Assembly (NCBI GenBank): GCA_032629725.1
Contig: JAFEVB010000004.1
Span: 62,001-126,000, forward strand
Direction: 5' to 3'
DNA length: 64,000 nucleotides
Source: Gremmenia infestans
Lineage: Eukaryota; Ascomycota; Leotiomycetes; Helotiales; Hamatocanthoscyphaceae
Numbering within the stretch: the stretch's first letter is position 1; each line of letters opens with the position of its first letter. The notes under the pieces are model-generated. The model saw nothing but the letters and a program-made list of their open reading frames with translations. It was not told the DNA's origin and made no database searches. Position numbers and translations under genes: made by a program. Of this stretch, positions 21,575 through 34,455 are shown piece by piece.

Positions 21575-23211
21575 CTTAATGACGGAACGGAATCGGGTCG
21601 GCGGTGTCTGATTTGCGGAGTTTGATAGAGACATGATACTCTCGGGTTCGGGGCGCTTGGAGTCGTTCATTCATCATCATCATCATCATCATTTAACTTC
21701 TTAGAAATGTCCATAAGCAGCGCTTAATTACATTCTGGTCCTTGCATACTATTCATCCAATAGAAAGGAAAGGAAAGAAAAGAATGGTTTTGGTTTGATT
21801 TGACATATCTGCTTCTTGTGAGACGAAAACTACGTCAGATGAGATAGATAGATGACATGTGACCACGACTGTGGAACGGATGTCGGATCCAAGGGTATTT
21901 AATATACCCAGGCATCAAGTCGTGAGAAGAGCGTCGAGGTACAATGTGTAGATAGAATATAAGGCAGAAAGAAATCTAGGAACATATGGAGAAACATGTC
22001 TTCTCACACAATGCGGTCGGCAGCCTCATCTTCAGGTAGAAGCTTGAGAATTGCCCGAGAACTGTCTGTGTAACGTGTACAGGACAGGAACAATAAAAAT
22101 GATGTAGCACTGTAGCAGAGATTTTCCCTGCCACCTGGACTCATGGTATGATTGATACACGTGATTGATTAATGAACGTCAAGAGAGAAAGAACTGTGTA
22201 CTCTGACAATAAAATCATCCGTTTGTAAGCGCACATGGGATGGGAGGGTCGGAGAGCTTGTCAGAGCGAAATCGGCTTTCTCACTTGAGTCACTTCCCCG
22301 GATTATTATAGATGGTGTCAGCCTGTCGGAATGATGATGGTGAAATTTGATATTTGCAGGCGGTAAAGTAAGCAGGGGAAGAGAGGAATACATTACCTCA
22401 TCACGACGAATCAGCACTTGAGGATGCCGTAATGAGCTGAACAACACCTGCGGGCATCACGAGGCTGGCTCTAGCTTGGATGCCTTTGACAAAGAGAATC
22501 TTTCGCCCCAGAGCTTACTCACTCACTACTGTATAGTGTAGTGTACTCTCGGGAACCGGGCTGGTAGTGAAAGAAAACTCATCCTAGGAAAATAAAATCC
22601 CGAGGACGAGGCTACGGTGAGTAATACTAGTGGAGTACGGTACGGCACGGTAGAAGAAGACCTTTCTTTATTCTATTACCCCATACAAATCCTCCAACAC
22701 GCACCTCCTCCTTCTCTTTTCAACACGTTAATGCACCATCAACACACTTGCTTCGTACCTACACCTCTTTGACACTTTCTTGTTCCAAATCCGGGGTAAG
22801 AACCTCAGAGGATCGCTCTTCCCCGCAAAGTTCTGAGAGGAGTTGAGTTTCCTTGACTAAATTCGAGGGGTTCTTGACAAAGAGTCTTCTGGCAACCGCC
22901 AGTCATTTTTGGTTATTAGGAGGCATCTGGGATTGCATTGGGGAGCACGCAAGCTATTTGCAGGATTTCGACTTTCCGTTCCTTTCCATTCCTTCGTACT
23001 TGAGTTCCTGCATTTCCTGCATATCCTAGTGTGTCTGTCACCTTTTTCAGAAGCGAGCACATCAGCTGCCTCCCAAGCACACAAACCCTCCTTTCGCATT
23101 TACTCTTAACCTTGATTGGAGTTGGATCGTGTTACAGCTCATATCTGCATATCGCGCCTTCGTTTTATTCCAAGGAAAGAAAAATCGATCAATCAAAAAG
23201 AGTTCGCAAAA
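21575..23211. other. Long intergenic region with a short CAT repeat; leader of the F-box gene
   Basis: About 1.6 kb with no credible gene. A (CAT)n run of about seven copies lies near 21671-21691. A GAGTACGGTACGGCACGG run occurs near 22634. The last about 500 bp are pyrimidine-rich and precede the F-box gene ATG, so they are probably its promoter and untranslated leader. Confidence 0.5.
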
Positions 23212-25232
23212 ATGGCCATCGCCACTCCACACCAGGACAATGCTGCTTTTCATCCAACGACGAACAGCAAAATGGCCCAGCAAACCCACGACCGCACCAG
23301 TTTCTCTAGCATAAAAGAGAGCGATGATGGCGTTGCACAGAGCTTCACCACTTCCAAGACCTCTAGCTATCTGAGACCAGAAGACGAAGAAGCCATCTCA
23401 GACGGCTTGGTCACGCCGCCGACGATGACGAATCCTCAGAGCGCTTTGCATGGTGTTGTGTGTCCTTGCAATGGGTTTAAGGGCTGGAAGGCGATTAGTC
23501 TCAGGGGCAAGGTTGCCAGTAAGAGTTCTGGCGATTTGAAGGCGTTGCGAAATAGTTTTGATTGGGATGTGAAGAGGGACGTTAGGGCTCCGGTGGTGGC
23601 GAGGAGGGAGGATGGGAGGTGCGACGCTGGGAAAAGTCCATTGGAGACGTTGCCTATGGAACTACTTGGTACGTCTATTTCAGTATCATGCTCATTTGAA
23701 CAAATCCTAGGAAGACTTTCTACCGCGACTCGAACATATCTTGTCAACTGATCACCTGATAATTTGACCCTCAAAGTCCTACCCATGCCCTCGCTTTGTA
23801 TGATATTTACTGACTTCCTCCAGGCTCTATCATTGACCAACTGGCTACTGATATCCCTCCAAATGGCTTCACACCGAGAAATATTGACCTTATGTCTCTA
23901 CTACTCACGTCACATGGCTTGCATGCAGCGACTCTGGCAACACTGTACAAACACATCACTATCCCGCACTCTAGGATATTCGCCAAGTTCCTCAATCATG
24001 TTTCTGCACACCCAGCGTTAGGTACCATTGTCCGACGATTGGACTTCTCACACTACAACCCAACAGGCGCAGGACAAACTCGGCGTGAACGCGAGAACAC
24101 ACAAAACCTGATTCCCAAGACACTGCTTAAGTGTCTCTCTTTGACGCCAAACTTGCGGGAATTTCTGGTACAAGAGCACATTGATGATGAGTTATCCGCC
24201 GCGATCATTAAGACTCTACTCTGTGACTTGCCGCAACTCAAAGCTCTCGATTTCTGCGCCTGCTCATCAACATCTTTCCGCGACGCTTTCACCAGCGTCC
24301 TTGAAACCTCCACTCTCCCACCGATCCTCCCCATCACCCGTCTCAGCTTGCACGAATGCACCATTCTTCCCTCCAGCGTCTTTACAGACCTGCTACCCCA
24401 CCTCCCCCGTTTAACGCATCTAGACGCAGCACACACGCGCATCACCGACACTGCACTATTCTCCATCCCGCCAACTGCACAACTCACACATTTGAACTTG
24501 AGCAAATGCTCGCACCTGTCTGGCGCCACCGTAGTGGCATTCCTGTCTAGCCACCCTGCGGCAAAGACGCTGGTGTATCTAAACCTAGCAATGGACGCAA
24601 AATCCCACGACCTCCTCTCCGCCACTGAACTCTCATCCCTCCTCCCCGCGCTCCCTTCCACCCTTAAATCCCTCTCCCTCAAGGGCTCGAAAATGGACAG
24701 CACGCATATGCCGCTCTTGCTTCCACTTACCAAACATCTCGAAGAGCTAGGCCTAGGCAGGAACCTCAAGCTGTCTGATATCCAGAAGCTCTTCATGCCT
24801 GAGAAAGAGGAAGTGGGCTGGGTGAGAAGCGAGCTGCGGTATGTCGACGTTAGCGATTTGAGTGCCGCGCAACTCGATCTCGGCACGCTTTTTGGCAGTT
24901 CATGCCCGATTCTCCAGCGCGCTGCTCGACCTCTCGAGGTCCTTGAGCTGAGCGATGAAGTCCATAAGAAGGTTTCTGTAAGCCACGCTGCCCTGAAGAG
25001 GGTGGGGTGGTGTGTTAAGGAGGCTGGGAGGAGGAGTTGGTTGGTCAGGGTCAAGGGCTCTGCTCCTGCTTCTGCTCCTACATCCTGGGGTAGCGCGAAG
25101 GAAATTGAGGAGGAGAAAGATGGGGGTGCGAGGGAGTGGAAATGGGGCGCTGCTTATTGGGGGATGCGGAAGGTTCCTGTTGCGCGCGCGGAGGTTGGGG
25201 GGATGTACGGGCATTATATGTTTAAGCGTTAA
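23212..25232 (+). CDS. F-box / leucine-rich-repeat protein
   Basis: Predicted substrate adaptor of an SCF ubiquitin ligase. Exons are 23212-23668 and 23824-25232, with a 155-bp intron (GTACG...CAG, phase 1). The product is 621 residues. The first about 140 residues are disordered. A short F-box-like segment, SPLETLPMELLGSIIDQLA, spans the intron. Leucine-rich repeats follow: LTHLDAAHTRITDTAL, LTHLNLSKCSHLSGATV, LVYLNLAMDAKSHDLL, LKSLSLKGSKMDSTHM and LEELGLGRNLKLSDIQ. The true ATG is MAIATPHQDN; the frame is open 32 codons further upstream but only from a TTG. Substrate unknown. The 3' part of exon 2 is GC-rich, which generates a 333-codon antisense shadow frame. Confidence 0.85.
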
Positions 25233-26796
25233 GTCTGAGTCTGAGGCGGTCACTACTCTACTCCTGTTCTTTCTTCTTCGGTACTTGATTGATTGCATTT
25301 CAAAAAGGAAATGGTTTGAGCGGGCATTCATTACAGCGAGCGAATAACCATGGCGTCCATTGGAAGAGAAGGGAAAGGAAAATTATGCATAAGAGCAAAG
25401 CAAAACAAAGCAAAAAATAAGAGCGAATGATTTATTCAGAGAGCGAGTGTTTATTTGGATAAGGACAGCATAGCATAAAAGATACAGTACATAGTGATTA
25501 ATGAATGAATTGTATATAAAACATGAAAGTGTTGAATTTGAAGGGAGTGCTTATTGGAAGACGATGTTATTTATACGTGGGCTTGGGCTGGCGAGAAACT
25601 GATAACGCGTCGAAGTGTGGAATATACTGACTGTAGTAGCCAGGTACTATAGCTACGGAATTCGGTGGAGATGAAGTGAAGATATTGAAGCGCCGTCTGA
25701 ATCATGAGCATAGTACAAGTAGAACGAACGAGAATACATAATCTAGCTAGAACTTAGTTCCTATACAGAGCAGCACCATCTTGTATATGTCTCGATCCTG
25801 TAACGAGGGCATTGAATTCAAAATTCGCCTAGGAGAGGGGAGGAAGGAAAGAGCGAGGACTGCCTCGCGGTTGGTTGGTCGGTTGGTTGGTTCGTCCTTC
25901 CAGTACCCAAAGTCCGCCAACAATTGCCGTTCCGTTTGTTATAAAAGGAAAAGAAGCGGGCGGTGGTGGATTCGAGGAACGTTAGAGTTCTGACTGATGA
26001 CTCTGTCAAACGTCAGACTGTTATCGAGAACATGTCGTCAAATACGGCAAATGGAGGACAAGAAGGCAACACTGGCGTAGTGTACGTATTTGTCGGGCTC
26101 TTATTGTATGATGATATGTATAATACCGGTATCTGCTGCCCTTCTGGATTGTGAGGAGAGGAGAGGATGGATTCCTCTTGTTTGGTACCGAGACCGAGTA
26201 TCCGCGTCGTCGACACTACTTTGACGTTGGGTTGGCATAGCACAGCACAGCCCCTGAAAGTAAGGCCCGCCACCCGCACTTACTCCGTACAGGCCACAGC
26301 GCGAATCACACGCGCCGCGTTCTCTAAATAAATCTAGCCCCTGAATGGCCGGCTCGTTGCCCCTGTCCATCTTTCGCTGATCCGCCTACGTAAATTAAAT
26401 ACAGTCTCCGTACTGTACGGTGCAGCAGCAGTGAGAACGTTGAGTTGACAACCCAACATCTAATTATTACCTTACCAGAAGAAACATCACCTTCAATTGT
26501 TTTGCATCTCGAATCTTGGCATTTTTGGTTGTTGCGGTAGTTGAGAAGTTGAGAAATTAAGGTGGCAGGGAAGGCATTAGTTGAGTAATTGACGGAGAAG
26601 AAGCACCGACATCTTCATCTCTGAAAAATTACGGAAAAAGGGGAGCACGACCCACGACGACAGATCCTCTTTCGGAGAGTATAAATTCAATCAGTGCAAG
26701 ACTGTCCTGCCCTGCAGACCCCAACATCTCCCTATCGGCGACTTCGAAACATGCGATAGCGACAAAAGGAGGTCCAAGCAGAACAGTGTCGCAAGC
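25233..26796. other. Intergenic region, no gene identified
   Basis: About 1.56 kb. It includes purine-rich simple sequence (agcaaagcaaaacaaagcaa near 25395), a ggttggtt repeat near 25870-25890, and two TACTCCGTA/TCCGTACTGTACGG elements near 26281 and 26407. The last about 350 bp are the likely promoter and leader of the Uds1 gene. Confidence 0.5.
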
Positions 26797-29677
26797 ATGA
26801 ACGGCTCACGTAGCAAAAAGCTGCCTCCGCGCCCGAGTCAAGACCTTGGATATGGAATCATAAACGGCAGTGGTGCACCTCCTGACGCTTACGGCTTCCG
26901 CAACGAGAGGAACGGTGAGCTGCCTCCGAGAACCTACGGCATGAGTAAGGTCGGGACTCATTCGCAGGATCCGAGTGGGAGGGTCATGTTGGATGGGTAT
27001 AGCCAGGACATCATGAGTGAGTTCGAGGGAGAGAAGAGGATCAATCCGGTGAGTTCATCAAATACAAATACTACGAATGGTCCGGGAACTAACGTGAGGC
27101 AGCTGAATCCCACACGCCCGCAGAGCTCGATGCTCTTGAATCTCAACGATACCGTACAAGTTCATCTCCTCGTCGAAACAGCCTTAGGTGACAGCAAAGA
27201 ATACGAGATCCTCTCCCAAGATGAAGTCGACGACCTTAAAAAACAAGTTCAAACGCTCACCACCCGCATCGAAACTACACGGCAGAATCTAGCCGTCCAA
27301 TCCAAGTACCGCGATGCCGCTGTCTCAATGTCAAAATTGTATCCGCCTGAGAAGAAGAAGAGCTTTGATGGCAGTGGCAAGCTTCGGAATATGCTGGGGC
27401 ATAGTCGGAACAGCAGCGAGCAGTCTCAACAGGCGAATGAAGAGCGCATGGCTACGGAGAAGAAATGCGAGGATTTGGCTGCCGAGTTGTGGTTTTTGGA
27501 GAAGAGATTCATGGAGCCGCAGAGCAGACTGCTTAAGCACACAGCTGGGATCTTGCAGATGACACATAAAGGCCCCAAGGCGAGGAAGCAGGGGCAACCA
27601 GGAGCGTCTCAAGCAGGTGCTCCAGGTATCCCAGGGAGTCCGGAAAGCATGTATACGTACTCGAATGCGCGGAGCAGTCTGGAATACGTTCCTAGTGATG
27701 AGCTTATCTTCGATGAGAGGAGCCTATACCGGACATTTGATCCACTGGATGGAACGGCCGACCTTGACGAGCTCTTTGGGCCTCCGAAGGGGGGAAATAA
27801 TAAGCAGATGCAGATGATCTCGATGACTGAGCAAAAGTTGGAGGATCTGAATCGTCGGCTGAGAGATGTTATCACCAAAGCCAACCCGGAGCGAGAGACG
27901 AACTATCAACATCCTCCACTTGCCAGTACAACTGCCGATGGGAAACCTGCCGAGGCAGGGGAAACACTCATGAGTCACTTGGAATATTTGGAAAATGGCA
28001 TTTCTACCATCAGCAAGGAGCATAGCGAGGTCTTAAGGAAGAAGGAAGAGTCTGATGGAGCAATTGAGGAGACGATCGAATCATTGAACCATGAGCTTCA
28101 CAACTTGTTACTTCCATTCGACGAAATCCGTGCTCTGCCACCTCAGGTCACCGGCATGGGCATGAAGGATCAGATGCAGTATTTCCAAGACAGTATTGGC
28201 GCCCTTGAGTTTGAATTAAGCCGCAGCGGAGGTGGAGGCCGAGGCGGAGGCTCAGGTACCCAGGGCTCTGAGCAAATGGAGTCGGTTATGATGGGTCTCT
28301 GGGAAATCATCCAGTCTGGTGAGGAAGAAGCCAGGCAGAGAAAGCAGGAACGAAGTGCACAACGAACCTTGCAGAACTTACCTCCGGATGACGACGAGTC
28401 TCCAGATGAAGAAGGAGATCCAAACGAGCAATTCTCAATCCAAGGATTCTCTGGAAAGGTCCAATGGCTATATTCCCAAGCTACGAAGCTAAAGGATCAG
28501 AAGAAGGTTCTTCAACGGCAAATTAAGCAGCAGCGAGAGCTGAACAGCAAATCCGATGCCACCAAGGACAGGGAGCTAGTCGAGAAGGTTGACGAGCTGG
28601 AAAGAATGCAAGACCTACTCAGGCGAACCGAAATGGATTCCGACTCCGTCCGCGAACAACTAAGCATGGTAATGGAAAAGCTTGACGAAGCCCGCCAACA
28701 AGAACGCATGCGCGACCAAACACGCTCAAACGACGACAATGCCGCGCTCCATGCCCTCGAAGAAGAAATCCAAGACCTACGCATGCGCGACCAAACACGC
28801 TCAAAAGAGGATAGTGCCGCCCTGCATGCCCTCGAAGAAGAAATTCAAGACCTAAAAGATGACCACTCTATCACTATCGCCGAGCTGCGAACCAAGATTT
28901 CCGAGAACGAGAGATCCGCACAGGACGCACGGCAAGCTCTTGAGGCTAAGGAGAAGGGCCAGGAAGAGATGAATATGGAACTCGCAAGGCTACAGACCGA
29001 GGTCACTATTGCGCGCGCGGAGCTTGACGGCGCTTACGGGTCGAGAGCCCAGCGTGCAGCGGAGGTTGCTGCTAATCCTGCTATTCAGAAGGAGATTGAT
29101 GATCTGAGCAAGAAGAACACGTCCCTTGTTTCCGAACTCGCGGAGCTCAAAGCCAAGGGGACAGCGAATCCGGAAATGGAAGAGAAGATGCGGACGCTCA
29201 AAACGGAGCTCGCGGAAACCATTGAAGAGTACGAACAGATGACCAAAGCGAACATTGAGTGGGAGAAAGAACGCGAGTCTCTCGAGCAGATGATTGATAA
29301 GTTACGGGATGAGAGAGAGAAGCTGGATGCTGAGCTTAGTGATGAGAAGGTGCGCTGGCTGGGGATGAAGAGTCCGGGTGGTCCAAATGAGCTGGGGCCC
29401 GGCAACACCAGTACGACGGTCTTGAAGAATGAGTTTAAGAAGATGATGAGGGAAACTAGGAGTGAGAATGCTAGGGCGCTCAGGGTATGTTTTGTTCTTT
29501 ATTTTATGTCCCCTTTCTCCTTCCTGCCCTCCCATTGCACATATCCATGAGACTATCATACTAACATACTTATAGGCCGAACAAGCAGAACGCCGGAGAC
29601 TGGAAGACGAACTCCGGGCTCTCAAACGCGCTCAAGGACCTGGCAAATCGAGTTTAAGTCAGAGTCTATCTTCATGA
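26797..29677 (+). CDS. Uds1-domain coiled-coil protein (up-regulated during septation family)
   Basis: Member of the fungal family named for up-regulation during septation; likely a cytoskeletal or septum-associated scaffold. Exons are 26797-29484 and 29576-29677 with a 91-bp intron (GTATG...TAG, phase 0). The product is 929 residues. The Uds1 domain begins near residue 108 with LNLNDTVQVHLLVETALGDS, followed by KEYEILSQDEVDDLKKQVQ and IETTRQNLAVQSKYRDAA. From about residue 560 to the end the protein is almost continuous charged coiled coil, with the small last exon (AEQAERRRLEDELRAL) completing it. A 25-residue segment is duplicated in tandem. Gly-rich and Glu/Asp-rich spacers separate helical parts. 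No enzymatic motif is present. Confidence 0.85.
28705..28854 (+). repeat. 75-bp tandem duplication inside the Uds1 gene
   Basis: Two in-frame units, 28705-28779 and 28780-28854. Each encodes 25 residues starting RMRDQTRS and ending ALHALEEEIQDL. Most differences between the copies fall at third positions or in the short NDDN/KEDS stretch. The duplication lengthens the coiled coil by 25 residues. Confidence 0.95.
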
Positions 29678-31973
29678 TCGATCGTCAGCAATATAGTACT
29701 CGGCTAGCTAGCATCTAACGAACGAGATTGAGATTGAGATTGGATTATTCTGGAGTTTGGAAATCGAATTGAGAGGGTGTTTGTTTATCGCCTTACCTGG
29801 TACTGCCTTGTCTTGGCTTGCGTTGGAAAGAAAAGAGAAAAGAAGAATAAGAAGAATGAATGAAAGCAAAGGAATAGATAGTATAGTGCATTGCATTGCA
29901 TTGCAGCAATACGTGTATAGAAGCGGCGGCGTATGATGTTAGATGAATGATGGATAGGAATAAAAGGGAAAGGAGTATGTATGTGATGTGCTGTGCTATG
30001 ATGTAATGGGTGTGTACTTCATATGTTTGTGTTTATGTGTGTATGTTATAAGATAGCTGATGGATGGACGGATGGATGGATAGGTAGAAAGATATCAGTA
30101 GTTGCAAAACGGGGGAGTTTTTGGCTTTTCTACATCTCTTTTCCTCTCTTCTTAAGTGCCTTGCCTTGCCTTGCCCTGCTATGTTTTTGTTTTTGTTTTT
30201 GTCTACTTTCGGGGGCAAAAATAATGGTATGTTCACTTGAACTTCAACCCTAACCTCAACCTCAACCTCATACTTTATTCTATGATTTGTGTTTTATGTT
30301 TTATGCTTTATGCTTGCTTGGGAAAGGGGGGGGATACCTTACAATTTGCGTTTATTTTAGCAAAGCAGATTAATCTGCTGCAATTCCTGGTTTGGTAAGC
30401 ATCTTTCAAGAATGCTCCTGGGTTGTTTTGGTTGGGGGTTTGAGGTGGTGCAAGTCTTACTTTTGCATTTGCTTTTGCATTTGCGTGGGCCAGAGTGACT
30501 TGCGGTGGTGATGGTGGTGAAGCTTTTATGCTCTTCCTTGGCATTTTTTGCCTGGTTGATGATCCGAAGATCTCGCGTTGCGTTTGGCCTCGCCCCGTGG
30601 GGGCGGCGGCGGCGTGCATTTTTGCGTTGATGGTTTTGCATTTGCCTTTGCCTGTTAGGCGGGCGCTGGTGGGGATGTTAGATAGGTGGGAAATGTGATG
30701 TGATGTGACGTGATGTGATGAGGATAAGAGATAGTGATGTGATGTGAATGAGAAGAAAGTGTAAAGTTGAAGTTGAAATAGAGTGTATTTTGTTTTGTTT
30801 AGAATTTTGTTTATTTCGATATAAGATACTCTCTAGCCGAAGGGCGGTAGAATTGGGTTTATCTCGGATAGTATTCATTCAATTACTTCTTACGCTTCTT
30901 AGTTGGGGAGAGTGTAGATCTCGAGTGAATCTGCTTCATCGATCTACTACTTCTAGCAAGGTGGGGGGAAAAGAGGTACTTAGACAACTACATAGAGAAA
31001 TACTAGTCATAAAGTTTCTAGCTAGTAAAGTAGCTCTAGTTATATAATTAAAGAACGTTTCTTTTTTTTTCTTTAGCGTGAGTTTATTTATTTATTCTAG
31101 ACAATATAGAGACCCCCAGGTACTACCCACATATCTAATAACATAATAACAGCTGACTAATGCACACTATCATCTCTACCATCTCCACCATCTCCATACA
31201 TAAAACGCCTCCCCTCTCAGATGTAAAGAAACTCAGCTTCCCTCTAGTACTGTATCCCCCACCAAAACAATTATACATCACAATCAAAAGCTTTATACGA
31301 AATACGTATACCATATACGAAGCCAATGATATACATACTTACTACTATTAGCCTCTGGCGTCCACTCTCTCTATACGTAAAGACAAGAGAGGACAAGCGA
31401 AGCGGGCACTATGGAATGCACCGAACGGATGCATGCACGGCAGTGAATGCGATGGATGCGTCTGAGAGCCTGAGAAACTTCAAGTCTGTGACAGTGCCGT
31501 CCATGGTAGTAGGAGTGCCCACGATCCAAGACATAGGCTGTCCGGAGTGAGGAACGATTTCGAGGTAAGTCACGGAAGAGGAACCGGTTCATAGGGCTTC
31601 GGAGCAAGTGTAATTCGGCCATGGATGCATTGAAGTTGTCACTCGGACGGGACTGTGAATAGGATAGGTAGAAGTCAGAAGTCTCTTGTTAGTATCAAGC
31701 CAAAACAAGGAATAGAAGAGCAAAGCACACGGACGATGAAGGCGAGAAGTTGTATAGTACACGCTGAAAGCTTTGTCTATCCTACATTATACAGAATAGG
31801 ACTACCACTCTCCTTCAATTTCTTCACAAAAGAAATTTGATGCTATAGCGAGAAGACGCTGGGATAATAGAACCCGGTCTTCTTTCCCCGTACCCTCCGA
31901 AGCAACTATGATTTCGTCGCCACAAACGCCTTCTTCATGAGTTGTGAATATTCCCTTCCCTTCGCCTCCCTCA
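29678..31973. other. Simple-sequence-rich intergenic region
   Basis: About 2.3 kb without a credible gene between two converging genes. It is rich in short slippage repeats: ATTGAG runs near 29728, ATGGATGG-type repeats near 30059-30081, TTTTTG repeats near 30185-30200, CCTCAA repeats near 30250-30268 and GATGTGAT repeats near 30697-30720. No RNA gene was recognised. Confidence 0.55.
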
Positions 31974-34455
31974 TCACGCGATCGCACCACCACTGGTAGG
32001 TGGCTCTTTCTCCGGCTTCTCGGGCTCGCTGCCAGGAATGGGCGGTAGCTCATCGCCACCGATAGGCCCATTGCCGGTTCCAGAAGGAACCTTTATGCTC
32101 CCACTTGGCATGATTGTCTTGCCATCGAGCTTTTCACCTTTGATGACCTTGTAAGCTTCCTCCTTGTTGAGGGTTTCGTAGTCTAGTAATGCCTTGGCCA
32201 GGTAATCCAATTCCTTGCGCTTGCTTTCGAGGAGTCTTGTGGCACGGACGCGACCTTCTTCGATGAGACGGCGCACTTCTGACTCGATGATCTGTTTAGT
32301 GCCTGTAGATAACTTTTCGTAGTTGGACGCAAGGTCAACATTGCCTAGTTCTGGTGACATGCCGCATTGTGTGACCATTGCATATGCAATCTGTGTCGCT
32401 TGTTGAAGATCCTGCAAATGCGGTTAGTGATTTCAAAAGGAGGGCAGAGGGGAGCCACATACTGAAGCACAACCACTCGTCACCTTGGACGGACCGTAGA
32501 TAAGCTCCTCGGCAACTTTGCCTCCAAGGCAAACATCAATCTTGGCCTCGTACTCGTTCATTCCCGATGAGTATTTGTCTATCTCAGGCAAATGCGATGT
32601 CATACCAAGAGCTCTCCCACGTGGCATAATGGTTATTTTGTGAAGATTGTCCGATGCAGGTGTGAACATGATACAGAGTGCATGGCCAGCTTCATGATAC
32701 GCGGTCATTTCTTTCTCCTTTTGATTGATGACCATGCTCCTGTTCTCCGCACCCATCATTACTTTGTCTTTTGCCCATTCGAAATCGAACATTGAAACTG
32801 CCTTCGCCTTTGCCTTGCTAGCATGCACAGCTGCTTGGTTGATGACATTTTCAAGCTCAGCACCCGAAAAGCCAGGTGTTCCTTGGGCCAGTGTTTCAAG
32901 ACTCACGTCAGTACCAGTAACAATCTTCTTCATGTGATGTTGGAGAATAGCCATTCTACCTCGAACGTCGGGAAGAGGGACCACAACATTGCGATCGAAT
33001 CGACCAGGTCGAGTCAAAGCTTTGTCCAACATTTCGGGGAAGTTGGTGGCTGCTAATATGATGACACCGCTGTTTTGCTCAAATCCGTCAAGCTCGGTGA
33101 GAAGTTGGTTAAGAGTCTGCTTGACGTAGGCAGCATCTCGAGCATTTCGCTTGCCTCCAATAGCATCAAGCTCGTCGATGAAAACAATTGCAGGTGATTT
33201 GCCCTTGGCAGCGGCAAACAGCTCACGAACTCGCTTTGCACCGACACCAACGTAGATTTCATCGAATTCGCTTCCCGACATGAAAAAGAATGGAACCCCG
33301 GCCTCACCAGCTACAGCGCGAGCAAGAAGTGTTTTTCCAGTACCAGGAGGACCAACAAGCAAGACACCCTTTGGAAGCTTGCCACCAAGGGTAGAAAACT
33401 TTTCCGGGTTCTTCAAAAAGTCCACGAGCTCTTGAAGTTCGTCCTTTGCCTCGTCACATCCGTGCACGTCGGTGAACCTGACGTTTTGGTGTTCTGCTTT
33501 GGCTTCGTTGTCCCCAGTCTTTCCACCAGCTTTCTTGAAAGACTGGAATGTTTCGAGGATCAACGCAACCACGACGAGAGATAAATATGTAACCAATCCA
33601 AAGTACATGAGGAACTTGACCCATTTGAAGAGTACTCCGCCAATGGTTTCTTCCACAACAACATGGAGTGGAGCGTCTTTCGCGCCCCCACCGGTGCCTC
33701 TGGTAGATGTGGAAACGTTGCCACCTTGGGTTTGAGCAGCGACGGCTTGACCGACGGCTTGCAAATGGGTGTTGCTCACAGCCCCCATATTGCCTGTTTG
33801 CCCCGCCGCAGAATTGTTCGCCGAAGTGACAGCACCTAATGCTCTGTGATAGGCATTCTGGCAAGCGGCATTCGACGCGAACGCATTGGTCTGGTATCTT
33901 TCAACAATAATTGCGGGCATACTAGCTTTCAGCAAGGCTTGGTAGAAAGCATTTTGAGCAGTTGCGCTAGTCGGGTTCCTATTTGCAGTTTCTTCAAGGT
34001 TTGCAAGATTTCTTGAATTATTGTTGCTGCTACCGAAGATACCTCTGCGCTGTGAATTGACGAATGCTTTCACCAAATTGTCAGGTGTTTGCAGCCGGGA
34101 TTGAATTGCAGTAGACATTTGGCGGTTCTGTGGAGCCATGAACATGCGCCGGGTTATAGGATTCGCGGCAGCGATGGTGCCTCTCGGCATCGCAGAGATC
34201 GTATGATGGATATTGAATGCATGTCGAGGAACGGCTGATGGAGTGAGGCGCGCGGAGAAGGAGGATGGGAGATCGCGGAGAAATTTTGGACGTTCTACCT
34301 TCAATGACTGGCGGTAGCGTTAGCACATCCATATAATATCATGATGGTAAGTATCACAGTACCTTTCTAGTAGATGAAGAGAATGGTCGTGCTCCTTGTG
34401 GACTGCGTGTTTCCTGGGGTTTTGACTGTGGCAAGACCCTCCTGGAAGTGGCCAT
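31974..34455 (-). CDS. YME1: Mitochondrial i-AAA protease Yme1 (ATP-dependent zinc metalloprotease)
   Basis: Inner-membrane FtsH-family protease facing the intermembrane space; degrades unassembled proteins and processes Opa1/Mgm1-type substrates. Exons are 34455-34363, 34307-32463 and 32411-31974; introns are 55 and 51 bp, both phase 0. The product is 791 residues. The main open frame starts at a TTG, so the first exon (MATSRRVLPQSKPQETRS...) was recovered by splicing; it gives an Arg/Ser-rich mitochondrial targeting segment. One transmembrane helix lies at about residues 259-283. Walker A is GPPGTGKT (350-357), Walker B FIDELDAIGG, pore loop SEFDEIYVGVGAKR, arginine-finger region RPGRFDRNV and zinc site HEAGH (569-573). 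The third zinc ligand, in DLQQAT, lies just after intron 2. The tail after about residue 740 is Gly/Pro-rich. Confidence 0.96.

Noticed and set aside
24053..25054. 333-codon antisense frame over the F-box/LRR gene
   Set aside because: No domain; the sense strand shows clear leucine-rich repeats.
30240..30275. Telomere-like ccctaacctcaacctcaacc
   Set aside because: Only one CCCTAA unit; the rest is a CCTCAA simple repeat.
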